The position numbers and the translations under genes were made by a program. The notes below the pieces were generated by a model that saw only the letters and a program-made list of their open reading frames with translations, had not been told where the DNA came from and did no database searches. Below, piece after piece: positions 11,052 to 21,409 of a DNA stretch of 64,000 nt. Each line of letters opens with the position of its first letter. The first letter of the stretch is position 1. The DNA is from Pomphorhynchus laevis. Taxonomy: Eukaryota > Acanthocephala > Palaeacanthocephala > Echinorhynchida > Pomphorhynchidae. Location: contig WNNJ02000482.1 of the NCBI GenBank assembly GCA_012934845.2, positions 107,523 to 171,522 on the forward strand, in the 5' to 3' direction.

Positions 11052-12402
11052 CTAAAAAACATTAACCTCTCGTTTATCACTAATATCTCCACTTACCCTC
11101 GAAGAGAATCTTAACTTAACAACTACCAGGCAATGATAGTCCAATCGGTGTTTCAAGCTGAACGCTGTAACAATCTGACTATTAGAGCATAAGCAAAGAT
11201 CCAAAAGAGAACTATTGTCCTTTGCAAAACGAGTGTTACTGCAAACATGTTGACTAAGACCACAGTAAGTGATACTCTCTAAAAGAGCACTAGACTCACC
11301 ATCACAACTAGAGAACGCTGTATATGTATTCCAATCAACACTAGGCATATTATAGTCACAAATCACTAACGTACTAGTATTGTTTAGAGTATAATATTCT
11401 AACTCGTCAATAAGCCTACTCGTGGCAGCCAAAAGTGTACGATACACTACCCCAATTGCAACTGGCGCTGCATTAGGAAATCTAACCAGACCCCACAAAC
11501 TCTCGACTTTACTAGAGGAAGAAGAATACAAAAATGTGATATTGACATCATTACGTACATAAAGTTTCTAGACTCGATTATTGTATTTTCTAGACTCGAT
11601 TATTGTCTTAGTCTATTTTCCAACTCACCTAAATCCACTCTTCTTCCCCTACAACGCATCGTCAACGCAGCCGTCCGAATTCTCCTCCGTCTTCGTCGTT
11701 TTGATCACACATCCTACCATCTTGCTTCTCTCGATTTGCCTACAATTTATTGTCGTGTTCAAATTCGTCTTCTTATCGTTGCTTTCCGCCTTGTAACTTT
11801 TCATACCCCTTCATTTCTCAACCTTCCTTTTCTTGATAATTCTCGTCCTGTTTACTGCTCCTTGCGTTCCTGTAATTCCCTTCTTTTACATGTCCCAAAC
11901 TACTCTACCTCCTTTGGACTCCGCTCCTTCCTGGTGGCTGCTCCTCTATCGTGGAATCATCTGCCCATTCATATACGCCAATCAACTTCCCTGCAGTGCT
12001 TCAAACGACAAATCCGATCCCATCTGAACAATTTAACTGCTTGACTTTCTCATTTTTGTTTGTGGACTTGTAAGCGTACAGCTTGTACGCATTTGCCACA
12101 TTAAATAAATTTGTATTATTATTATTATTAAAGTACCAATCCTCCACCTCTACCACCTTCCCGGTCCCTTCGAAAGAGCGTATAACCATGTTGGAAATCT
12201 CGCCATCAACTACATCACCGTGCAGCCAAGATTCGCTAATTTCGACTATACTAGGCTTGTTTTTGTCAACACGAAATCTCAGTTCATCTATTCTACACTT
12301 TATACTACGGATATTGCAGTATAGTATAATTACAGCTCTGTTTTTTATCACTCCAAATAGTATTTCCACGCATTGTCCTGAATAGATCAGATTCCAATTC
12401 AT
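11052..12402 (-). pseudogene. LINE A APE endonuclease domain, interrupted
   Basis: It begins with LYCNIRSIKCRIDELRF (the Asn motif) and ESWLHGD, where SESW is the endonuclease metal-site block. It runs through GYTLFRRDREGGRGGGLVL, is then cut by LINE B, and resumes with YVRNDVNITFLYS, VVYRTLLAA, VICDYNMPSVDWN (the D-N pair) and a C-terminal HRLDYHCLVV in place of the usual S-D-H. Removing LINE B and one copy of the 5-bp target duplication makes the two halves read in one frame through GLVLYVRN, which shows that the insertion happened within this gene. Confidence 0.8.
11566..12129 (+). mobile_element. LINE B 3' fragment inserted into LINE A
   Basis: A 564-bp, 5'-truncated LINE B copy covering the end of its ORF2 and the 3' UTR, ending in (ATT)n. 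It matches 46250-46680 closely. It is bounded by the target duplication AAAGT (11561-11565 and 12130-12134). Its first bases include a near-exact local duplication of TTCTAGACTCGATTATTGT. Its insertion in opposite orientation to LINE A, plus the clean duplication, shows TPRT-type insertion after LINE A. Confidence 0.9.
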
Positions 12403-12492
12403 ATAGGCAGCAATGACCTATATGAGAGCACTCTCCGACATCTTTGAATCTGGGCAAGGCGACAAAACTAAAGGGATCCATACAATTCTTAT

Positions 12493-13840
12493 TCATCGCC
12501 TCACAGCCCGAAAATTTTTCACATGTAAGTTGGTTTCATCAAGAGCAACACGATCCTTAAGTTCTTTCCTAGTCGCAATGATCCTCTTACGCTCCGTAGG
12601 ATCAAGATTCTTCAAGAGCCGAACGTTTGATCCTTTAAGGCGAAATGAATTATGAAGGATTAACTCAGCATGTGATTGCTCACAAAAGACGGCCTTAATG
12701 GTCATTGGGAGGACTACGCTTACCCAGTCTGAATAGAGCAACTAATCTCATGCTCCCAACCACTTCAGAGTCACAAGAACATAGAACATGTGATAATATC
12801 GACCTAAGAATCCCTATATCGTCTTGAGTCGTTCTTGATAATTCTCTAAAATAGATTCAGGTACGTTTGCCAAAAGAACCGATCGACCTCTATCAGGAGC
12901 ATTCCTAGATCTAAGTCTATGTGTGTCATTACCAGTTTTGTACATAGTATTATTCCCCGTAGGCTTGAGACCGTCTCGGGACACAGCAGCACTAACCTGC
13001 CGATCACTGCTGCGATTAGGCATATATGTAGTTGATTGCCTCAACATTTCCCTGGACACTGTGTTATCTTATGCTATATCATGCCCGCTGATCGTGGTGG
13101 TTGAATGCTGCGGCCTGATTAGATGAGGATTCCCGGAAGATAGTATTTCTTCCTCGTTAAGTGGTGATAGAATACGGCTATAGCTATAACTCTCACTGGT
13201 CGTCAGACCGACATCTTTCCGGTAACTTCTTATACTCTGACTAACTTTTGAAGCGGGATCAAGCGTCAGCAATAAATTGGACGCTTCTGGACTTGATGAA
13301 CTAAGAGCCTGATAATCTTTTGTTGACTCTGTTCTGCATGTTGTTAAGTTCAAACAATTTAATGATTGCAAAGCAGGTTTGTGAGAATTAGCTGCTACAT
13401 CTATTGTCAGCACCGCCGTACCATAATTCACAGTTGGGGCAGAGGCACTGCTGTCTGGTTGGACTGTAGCCCTTTCACTCCATGTCCTCTCAAAACGGGT
13501 AGGAGTCGAACAGTTATTGCAGCTCCCAACATTTGTCATCGCTTCTTGGGTACACTTTGGCAAATAATTTGTCTGGTGACTTAACTTGCGATGAGACGAA
13601 ATCCGACCCGGTCTCAGCGACGCATTGGTGATTCTGTCTGACTGTTGATACGCAAAATCCACAAGTGAATCGTCTCGAAAGCAAAGTCTGGGCATCCTTG
13701 GTCGGCACAACAACTGACCAAACTTTGCAATCTGGAGAATCACATGCAACCTCATGACGCGAGAATTCAAAGGACTTATTATCATTTTGAAGTTGTTTAC
13801 CTTGAACAACATTTTTAACATTTTTACGCTTGTGTTCCAT
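12493..13840 (-). pseudogene. LINE A ORF1 (Cys-rich, nucleic-acid-binding type)
   Basis: The ORF starts at ATG 13840 with a Lys-rich segment and then a Cys-rich stretch (ACDSPDCKVW, RRFTCGFCV), compatible with a PHD-like zinc finger as in many CR1-group ORF1 proteins. Further on come a Ser/Thr-rich linker, RGRSVLLANVPES, and a basic region DPTERKRIIATRKELKDR resembling the CR1-group pattern preceding the APE ORF. Several frames are needed to follow it (13514-13840, 13069-13821, 12814-13059, 12493-12741), so it is a pseudogene. Confidence 0.6.
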
Positions 13841-14026
13841 TGATTAGGTTCTAATTGTAGATTGCAGATATTGTTTCCTCTTGATGACGTGTGTGTTAAA
13901 GCTGTAAATATTTTTGTGGTATTATATTAATATTAATACAGATTTTTTCGCGAGCGTAGCTATCTGAACTGTAATTGTAAGTAGCTTTAATCAACATTTT
14001 TTTATCAAGTGTTAGAATTAAATTCA

Positions 14027-14350
14027 TAATAATATTAATTTAATATTAATTTGACAAATATAGATTTAACAAATATAATATAATAGATAATATTAGTTAT
14101 CTATTATAATGTATATTTACATTCTGCCTATTTTGTAAAAAAATCGACCAATAGAACATATTTATCTTTATTTTCAACGGTTTTCCTCAGGCAGCGATTA
14201 AACGTTGCGGTTCAGCGAGGAAATGCTGCTTGTATACTTGAGTGCCTAAGCGATCAGTCGTTCTCCGATTCTTCCTCGTCGCCGCCTCACTCGCCTGGAA
14301 TCAACTCCCTCGACGTACGCCGCGCTTCATCCTTTATCACATTCAAACAC
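14027..14350 (-). repeat. repeat R1, copy 2
   Basis: Nearly identical to 6872-7158 for about 285 bp, and extending a little further on the right. On the minus strand TTTGAATGTGATAAAGGA and GCGCGGCGTACGTCGAG match the R1 copy at 34584-34700, so this copy shows the most complete GC-rich end. No open frame. Family unknown. Confidence 0.75.
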
Positions 14351-14880
14351 CTCCTCAGTTCACACCTTGTCGACACATGATACAAAATTTAAATAAGTGA
14401 GTAAGAAATTTTAAAGTAATTTTAAAGTAAGTAGTTTTTAAAATTTCCAATATTGTATAAAAACTTTGTCGTAACGTTAATTCAACGGCGTATTTAAGTG
14501 CATTTTCGACTTGCCAGTACCTGCAAAGATTTTTTGATTTGTTTTTATTTTACTACCCGACATCCGGACTAGTGGTTGACAGGAAAAATATTGTATATTG
14601 GTTGATTTTCTTGTCAAGAAATTGTTGTTGTTTCAGTCTTTATTGTTAATATCAGAATAAGAATCCATGTTATTCACTTTTTATCAATGATGCAATCGGA
14701 TTTTAAAAATTCCCGAGTCATTTCGTAGAGGTTTTATATTTCGCCTTTTTTGTAAAATCAGTAAGCGTGCATGAAATGTAGTCGATTTGACAGTTTAGCT
14801 TATCCACGGAGCGAAATATAAAACATTTTAGAAATTTAACTTGATCGCATCTGTGAGCTGAAAATTTTCTGGTTGTGGTA
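14351..14880. other. no recognised feature
   Basis: About 530 bp of AT-rich DNA between R1 and the SINE cluster. I see no open frame, RNA gene or repeat copy that I can name. Confidence 0.5.
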
Positions 14881-14889
14881 ATTCTTCTT

Positions 14890-15270
14890 GCTGTCCTATT
14901 CTTGATTCGGTAGGACGCTACTACTCAGCATGTGCGGGTTCAGCTGCTGACCCAGACCTACATTTCACGTTTCGACCCTTATTATCTGCTTACTCCTTAC
15001 ACTGGTACTGACCGGATTCGAACTCAGGACGTCTGTATCGCGATTCAAATTTACATCCACTAGGCTGGCTGTTCCAGTGGTATAGATATACATTTCTGTA
15101 TATCTACACCACTGTAGATATACTTAAAATATGTATATATAGACCCTTATTATCTGCTTACTCCTTACACTGGTACTGACCGGATTTGAACTCAGGACGT
15201 CTGTATCGTGATTCAACTTTACATCCACTAGGCTGGCTGTTCCAGTGGTGTAGATATACATTTCTGTAGA
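14890..15270 (-). mobile_element. tRNA-like SINE, partial tandem dimer
   Basis: On the minus strand CCAGCCTAGTGGATG (A-box-like, about 15058-15069 on the plus axis) and GAGTTCGAATCCGG (B box, 15012-15025) are about 33 bp apart, as in tRNA-derived Pol III promoters. A conserved body follows (GGGTCGAAACGTGAAATG, CAGCAGCTGAACCCGC). The segment 15138-15262 repeats the tRNA-like part with a few differences, so this is a head-to-tail partial dimer. The arms do not fold as a proper tRNA, so it is a SINE rather than a tRNA gene. Confidence 0.6.
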
Positions 15271-15371
15271 TATACTTAAAATATGTATATGTATATATCT
15301 ACATATATTTAATATATACTTAAATATATGTAGATATATATTTCTGTAGATATACATTCCTGTATATCTAC

Positions 15372-15565
15372 AAATGTATATCTACACCAGTGGATCAACT
15401 AGCATAATGGATGTTACGTTGGAACCGCCATACAGAAGTCCTGAGCTGCTCCAGTGACGTATATGCTTATATACAGCAATTTATATCTACACCACTGGAG
15501 TAGCCAGCCTAGTGGATGCTACGTTGGAACTGCGATACTGAGTTCGAATTCAGTCGTTTCTGACA
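15372..15565 (+). mobile_element. tRNA-like SINE copies, opposite strand
   Basis: Two diverged copies of the same tRNA-like head: 15380-15455 (GCATAATGGATGTTACG) and 15488-15560 (CCAGCCTAGTGGATGCTACG, then GAGTTCGAATTCAG). They face the copies at 14890-15270, with short TATATCTACA-type repeats between the two sets. Confidence 0.55.
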
Positions 15566-16324
15566 TCTAACTTTCTTAGGAATTTCGGAAACTTAATGCT
15601 CGCTGAAAACCGTTAGAGGAACCTGCAACTTATACTTTTTGATCATATGATTATTTGGTTGTGATGAGATCTTTACGCATTTTTCTGTCCTCATAACCAA
15701 CTCTCACCTTATTTGGGGTTGATTTATTATTAAATGTTAATATATAACTTTATGATTTTTTATGTCAATAAATGATTTTTCCATAAAGTATTTTTTTCTT
15801 GTTTCTTTTTTTCTGAAGCCGCCTAAGGTATATTACGTTGCTCTATTTAAAAAATCATTATTGTTGGAATAGAGTCGAAATAATTGTTCATGTCTACTTG
15901 TCGATATATACTTTGTTTTGAAGATTTTGCTAAAAAATTAAATATAAATATGTTTCTGTAATTGGCCACAAATGCTGAGTATATAAATTAATAACTAGTC
16001 ATCAACATTTGACATATTCATGACGTGCAAAGTTTGTAATTGTAATGTAATTAAACTCACAAGATTGAGTTTTACTGAAACAAATCTACAAATATATCTT
16101 TCCTCACTACCATGTAGTGAGGAAATAAAATAAATCCTTTTTTAAATATAATAAATAGATTAAAATCAATCAGCAATGCATGACATTCTTCCCTCCTTTA
16201 TAACTTATATAATATTATCGTCATCTCTTATCGTGGTCTCTTAAGTAACCTGGAGTGTTCGCTGTCTTGACGAGCTTCGTAAATCTTGAGGACCGCAGTT
16301 TTCAGGTATATGAATTTCATAAAC
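15566..16324. other. no recognised feature
   Basis: AT-rich DNA without a convincing gene. A short imperfect duplication (CTACCATGTAGTGAGG) is the only local structure I noticed. Confidence 0.5.
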
Positions 16325-16529
16325 TTCAAATAATTATTGGAGCTGTATCCACAAATGGGAAAATTTTATTTAATTTCTTGCAGACCTCTGTTAGTATCAT
16401 CAGAAAATATGTAATTTTCTGAATATGCTAACAGTAGTTAGCTAAATATCAAATAAAATTTTCCTATTTGTTGATCCAGCTCCAATAATTATTTATCAAT
16501 AATGGATCATTATCAACTATTTAAAATTT
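16325..16529. repeat. PLE-C foldback remnant 1
   Basis: Two inverted arms, each containing a hammerhead-variant-like motif: in the right arm CTGAATATGCTAACAGTAG followed by TTAGCTAAATATC. The right arm ends with AATAATTATTTATCAATAAT and GGATCATTATCAACTATT, the shared outer end of this family. No coding body remains between the arms. Confidence 0.65.
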
Positions 16530-17423
16530 ATGAACTTTCGTGTGCTTACATGGCAAATCGTTGTGAATAAATTGCGCGTCATTACTTTCGTAAATATGTG
16601 ATTTATGTCTCACTCATTAATATCTTATTTTTGTGAAGCTTTGGACAGTTTACCATTCGATACAGTTGTGATCCTTCCGTCATTTTGAGAAATCTGACTA
16701 TAGTAAGGATTAGATCGTATAATTTGTCCTTAAATAACTTTATCGTTATATTTGCCCGCTTCTTCGTTTTTAAGCCAACTAGGCGATTATCTGTCAGCGA
16801 TGAATGGCAATCGTTAATGTTCCTCAAGCGACGTTTAAACCCAAACATACCGTAGTGAGGAACTTCGTTGTGGTTGTAAATAATAAGTTACGTACTGCAT
16901 CGAGCGTCATTAGTAACACATCTTACCATCTCGATAAAGGTAAATTGTGAGATTGTAAGGACGCAGTGATCGATGACCAAATTATTCCGTCATTACTTTC
17001 GTCAATATTTGTAATTTATTTCGTTAAAAAGCACATTTAAAACGATACCCAACACGGATAAAAACACGATAAAAATTGAATAAAATTAACCATCCAATCA
17101 TTAGGATTAAATTTTATCCTAATTTTTAATTCATTGGGGAGCGGATTGAGTGAAAGACCGATTTACAATGAAAATCGAGTATCAAGTTTGGAGAACCAGT
17201 TAAATGACCGTCCATACTACTTTGTTCATGCATTCACATTGAGTGTTACTAATCGATTAGTACAAATCGATTAACATAAACTTTTACCGACCAATTTGTA
17301 ATCAATCGATTTGTACAGATCGAATTTTTGCTTTTTTATACACCGTAATTATTTCAAAATAAACTTTTAATTTTAAAATAAGCTTATTTTTTCAGAATAC
17401 AATGTTGTCTCTCAAAATATCCA
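16530..17423. other. no recognised feature
   Basis: About 0.9 kb without a recognised gene. One open frame on the minus strand (16603-16848, 81 codons, Lys/Leu-rich) has no recognisable motif and I do not call it. Confidence 0.45.
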
Positions 17424-17790
17424 TTTAATAAATAATTATTGAAGCTGGATCAAAGGAAATACGTAATTATTTTTGATATTTCCCTAACTTCTGTTAGCAT
17501 CTTCAGAAAATTAGAGTTTTTTAAAATGTACATGCTAGTATAAAGTTTAAAACGATGCTTCCATTCGCTATGGCAGATGCTGCTGTTGTTAGCGATTACC
17601 AGCTGATTTCACTGTTGTTTGAATTTTTTAAAATTTAAATTTTTTATTTTTTTTAATTTAAAATATGTAATTTTCTGAAGATGCTAACAGTAGTTAGCGA
17701 AATATCAAAAATAAATACGTATTTCCTTTGATCCAGCTTCAATAATTATTTATCAATAATGGATCAGTATCAACTATTTAAAATAGCCAT
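17424..17790. repeat. PLE-C foldback remnant 2
   Basis: Left arm 17424-17515 and right arm 17665-17790 are inverted copies. The right arm has the clearest motif: CTGAAGAT-GCTAAC-AGTA-GTTAGC-GAAATATC, a hammerhead-like core with a 6-bp helix II. Short flanks can pair as helix I (ATTTT with AAAAT). The 150 bp between the arms carry no PLE coding sequence. Confidence 0.7.
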
Positions 17791-18183
17791 TTCAGTTCTG
17801 TAGACATTACGTAACAATCACCGGAAAACATCAGTATAAGAAAATACGAATGGATATCATGAATATCGTTTCGTATTTTGCTCATATCTGTTCGTATGAC
17901 TAGAAATTTATCAAAATCAATGAAATAAAATTAAATTAAAAACGCTTAGATGATCAAGGGGCTAAAAATTTTTTGAGACTGTTGATGTCGTGGTATATAA
18001 ACATTTTACTCGCTCTCAACATGTATCTTACAACATATAAGGTAGGTTATTCTGATTAACAAAATCGTTTAAGCGAGATATTCGTGAATTGTAAAAATCA
18101 ACGTTTAAATTCTTCAGTGGTTTTTAAATTAATAGGTCTCTTCATTTCTTATTAATTAAATAATTGGTGCGACTTTATATTAT
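17791..18183. other. no recognised feature
   Basis: AT-rich spacer between a PLE-C foldback and a LINE H-type fragment; nothing recognisable. Confidence 0.45.
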
Positions 18184-18640
18184 GCAGAAGCACGTGACTG
18201 CTCAATGTTGGTTAGTGTATTTAAGATATACGCTGTATGCAGATCAGACGGTCGACGTCCTGATGGAGTCACCATTTTCCCTTGGCGCGAAGGGAAATGT
18301 TTGATGTGGGACGCCACCTGCGTGGACACCCTCGCAGCCAGCGATGTTAGGAATGCAGCTAGATGAGCGGGCGAAGCAGCTTCATATGCCGAAGAGCGCA
18401 AACGGCTGAAATATGCCGACTTCACCATGTCCCACATATTTTGCACGTTTGGAGTAGAGACTTATGGATCACTGGACTCTTCCGCTTTGACTCTTGTTAA
18501 GGAGATAGGAAAAAGATTGAAACACGTTACCGGGGATTCACTTGCTACTTCATAGCTCCTCCAAAACGTTAGCATCGCCATCCAACGTGGAAATGCTGTC
18601 AGCATTCTGGCGACGGCTCCAAAGGGCAAGAACATGGTAG
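18184..18640 (+). pseudogene. LINE C-terminal PD-(D/E)XK-like nuclease fragment
   Basis: One frame reads [16 protein letters not shown], then [17 protein letters not shown], then ASYAEERKRLKYADF and TFGVETYGSLDSSALTLV. 'RPDG...PW....WD.T..DTLA' is the signature of the nuclease-like C-terminal domain found after some invertebrate RT proteins; D in RPDG and D in WDAT would be catalytic-site residues. The upstream RT is absent and a stop follows at about 18560. It is probably a relative of LINE H rather than the same subfamily, since LINE H reads ARLDIV and FFDVSVF at the corresponding points. Confidence 0.65.
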
Positions 18641-18832
18641 GCTGGTGGTAGCAGCCAGCCCTCCTAAAATAATGACATTTCTCTACGAAGAAGACAAACG
18701 TTCTCTTGTATTTATCTTTTTTTGTAAAAATATTATTGTGTAGATATATACGCTTTTGGTATTTCTTGTTGCAAGATGATTAGGGTGAATGAAACCAAAA
18801 TCATCAGTTTCGATTGCAAATTAGTCAGGCCA

Positions 18833-18875
18833 GCTAACTGAGTCTGTGTATTTTATACATTATTAAAGTTCGTCG
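18833..18875 (-). repeat. PLE-N terminal motif scrap
   Basis: CCAGCTAACTGAGTCTGTG and a short AT-rich run match the extreme end of the PLE-N terminal repeat. The sequence immediately before it (AAACCAAAATCATCAGTTTC and so on) recurs at about 20560-20600 beside another PLE-N end. Confidence 0.55.
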
Positions 18876-18959
18876 TCAAGTTTGAGTATAAAAGCTCGAT
18901 CCTCGAAGGATCCATATGTAAAACAAATAGTGAAAAAAAATCAGGCTAATTCAATAAAC

Positions 18960-19270
18960 TATCCGAAGTAAGACAATCCATCCTTTAAGATTATCTGTCT
19001 CAATAAGTTTTTGAATAGATTGATGTTAGTTAGAGATACAATATTTGGAGGCAATTAGTTCCAGTTTTGTGCTACTCTCTCGGACATCACTATATTTATT
19101 ATTGCTTTTGAACTTATGCAGGAGCGTAAAAAAATGCCCGCGAAGCTGAGTTGGCCCGTGCACATGAATGAGTGGTTTCAAAACATGGTCAGAAGTGTGA
19201 AAAATTTTCCACGCTAGGACCAAGTCTTCATTTCTAACATTTCAATTGATGATAAATTGAGACGCCTGAT
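18960..19270 (-). mobile_element. CR1-like LINE 3' end
   Basis: The minus strand encodes the C-terminal end of a CR1-group ORF2: RDLVLAWKIFH, then LRGHFFTLLHKFKS, matching the 'RGHxxxL' block near the end of these proteins. The copy is 5'-truncated and its 3' boundary is not sharp. Confidence 0.5.
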
Positions 19271-19397
19271 CCTGTTTTTATGGAAGCTTTCCTATACCAA
19301 AAAGTAAACCAGTCGCTTTTAGGAGTATGTCCTCGTAAATGTACATGTCTTATAGTAGGCGTGGATAAGTGGCAGTGCACGCATCTAATAAAATTGA

Positions 19398-20440
19398 CTG
19401 TTTTTAAATTTCCAGGAACAATCAGGTATAGTTAAACGACAACGAAAATTATTTTGATATTTCGTTAGTAGCTACTAGCATCTTCAGAAAATTATCATAA
19501 ATATGAAAAAAATCACATAGATTAAGTTTCTTGTCGGTATGCTGGAATCATAGTCGTTTCGCACACTTATTAACAATTTAAGCATTATTTTATTGTACAA
19601 AACAATATCATGAGATGTTGTAATTTGGTTTTCATTAACGTATTTTTTAAAACGATTATTTTATGTTTTGTACAATAAAAGAATGTCTAAATTGTTTATT
19701 TTTAAATTAAATCGATCAACAACAATCCATCCGTTGTTTATAAAATCCCTTGTAAAGACTGCAAGAAAATATACATAGGCCAAACAGATCAAGGTATAAA
19801 TAAAAGAGTAAGTCAGCATAAATGCACACTTAAACGTGGAACAAGCAGTGCCTTAGTCGATCATAGCATTAATAATGATCACATAATTGATTTCGATAAA
19901 CTACCAAAAAATCCAGTATGTTTAAACGTAAGATCTTAGAAGCGTTTTATATTGACAAACAAAAGGATAACTTAATGGTTGGTAATAAAGCTGATTTAAC
20001 CTTAAAATTAATATAAACGAAAGCCTTTGATTATAACAAGAAAAGTTATTTTTTATTTATTTTTATTATTTTATTTTTGTATAACATAAATTATAGTTGT
20101 AATCTATTGTTTAAAATGTTTTGGTTTCCTCTATTTTGTTATTTTATTTCTTCATTTTTATTGTTTTGCTATGAATACATATGTTTTGTACTTTTGTTGT
20201 ACATTTTAGTGTTTTTCATTGTTGTGTTTTGTTTGCTGCGGTCCCTACAAACGAAAATGTTATATGAACAAGTGTTAGCAACGATTATGATTCAAACAAC
20301 AATGTGCAAACCGACAATAACCTTTATTTATATGAAATTTTTCATTTTATGTTAATTTTCTGAAGATGCTAGTAGTTACTAGCGAAATATTAAAATAATT
20401 TGTGTCGTTTCTTATACCTGATAGTACCTAAAAATTTAAA
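19398..20440 (+). mobile_element. PLE-C: Penelope-like element remnant with GIY-YIG and foldback ends
   Basis: Inverted ends (19398-19495 and 20353-20440) flank an internal part whose only recognisable coding piece is a GIY-YIG domain (19709-20016). This fits a canonical Penelope-like element (RT followed by a C-terminal GIY-YIG endonuclease) reduced to its last section. Each end carries the hammerhead-variant-like motif, here with a helix II of GCTAGT/ACTAGC. It is a fossil with most of the element missing. Confidence 0.75.
19709..20016 (+). pseudogene. GIY-YIG endonuclease domain of PLE-C
   Basis: The frame contains VVYKIPCKDCKKIYIGQT, with the conserved Tyr residues of the GIY-YIG fold and the CxxC pair typical of PLE endonucleases, then KRVSQHKCTL with the Arg and His of the second motif, and ALVDHSINNDHIIDFD. 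This domain nicks target DNA in canonical PLEs. It lacks a start and its RT and is broken. Confidence 0.8.
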
Positions 20441-20589
20441 AATTTAAATACAGATCAGGATGGATATATTTCTAAAATGGGCTGTATTAGAGCAGGATGC
20501 AGGATTTTAAAGCTCCTTTTGCATAACAAGTCAAACGTCCGTCTCGGAAGTCCAATGCAAACCAAAATCATCAGTTTCAATTGCAAATT

Positions 20590-20963
20590 AATCAGGCCAG
20601 CTAACTGGGTCTGTAAATAATGCTAAATAAAATATAAATAATGCTAAATAATAAATAATTGTTATATAGAATTTTATATAATTTATATCAAGTTAAAATA
20701 AAAAATCGACATTTAAAATAAAAGTCAATTTTTATAAACTGACTAATAAACAACAAACATTGCATAAGAATTAGGATTAGAGGTCATCAGGAGGAACTGC
20801 TATACTATTAGGTTTCGGTCATTATTCCTCGACACTACATAGCAGCGGGGCCAAACACATGCTAATGACGTATTTCATCTGATTAAATTTGATTAAAGAG
20901 TATCTTATTCTAATACAAAGTGTATTATTTATTATCCATCCATAAAAATTTTGCGCTAATGAT
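20590..20963 (-). repeat. PLE-N terminal repeat
   Basis: Reverse complement of the PLE-N right end, complete from the AACTGGGTCTG motif through TAGAGGTCATCAGGAGGAAC and GCAGCGGGGCCAAACACATG to the end of the coding part at about 20963. Confidence 0.8.
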
Positions 20964-21308
20964 TTAAAATTTATTTTTAATAATATCATGTTGATTTATA
21001 TATTTTACTATTTTCTGCTTGATGTTATTTTTATAGTAACCTAGTTTAAAATATGTATCTATTAAATTATTTAAATGATTTTGAAGAAAGCCAATATCAT
21101 TACATATTGTTGCAATTCTTAAAATTTCATTATTTAATGTATTATATTTTATATTATATGGTATGCATGAATGCTCATGCAAAAATATGTTTCTTGTAAA
21201 TTTAAATATGTCATCTTTACGATATAAATTAATAGTAGTTTTAGTTAATGTTAATTTAAGGTTCATATCTAGATATACACTTTCATTATCATCAATATTG
21301 GTGTTCAA
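20964..21308 (-). pseudogene. PLE-N RT C-terminal fragment
   Basis: About 115 residues closely matching the end of the RT at 5590-5940: VYLDMNLKLTLTKTTINLY, FKFTRNIFLHEHSCIPYN, ATICNDIGFLQNHLNNL. Together with 20590-20963 it forms the 3' part of another PLE-N copy in minus orientation. The remainder is truncated or rearranged. Confidence 0.8.
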
Positions 21309-21409
21309 AAATATTTTTTGTTTAAAACAGTTTTTAAATCAAAACTCAATTTCTGAAAATTCGAGATTAAATAAATATTTTCTTCACTCTCTCCACTAAT
21401 AAATAATCA

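Larger units (their letters stand above)
8905..13860 (-). mobile_element. LINE A: near-complete CR1/Jockey-like LINE, split by LINE B
   Basis: A long APE-type LINE on the minus strand. Order from 13860 leftwards: ORF1 with a Cys-rich N-terminus, APE endonuclease (interrupted at 11566-12129 by LINE B), linker, RT, thumb and C-terminus, and a 3' tail ending in AATAATAATAATT-like sequence. The RT contains NYRPISIT, FFDFSKAFDRVDH, GVPQGSVLGPLLFS and LYADDLKI. About 4.4 kb remain after removing LINE B, close to a full LINE, but several stops and frameshifts break both ORFs. A further 3' end of the same type lies at 34936-35240. Confidence 0.85.

Noticed and set aside
6872-14350. R1 copies as the two ends of one large LTR-type element
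   Set aside because: Everything between them is LINE sequence in the opposite sense, with no primer-site or LTR-element genes, and R1 also occurs elsewhere singly.
15000-15080. tRNA gene call at the SINE head
   Set aside because: A and B box motifs are present but the acceptor and anticodon arms do not pair.
16603-16848. 81-codon minus-strand open frame
   Set aside because: Lys/Leu-rich with no recognisable motif or neighbouring element parts.
20077-20355. Small hydrophobic membrane protein gene
   Set aside because: Phe/Leu/Ile-rich composition follows from a T-rich stretch; it lies between the GIY-YIG piece and the right end of PLE-C and has no independent support.
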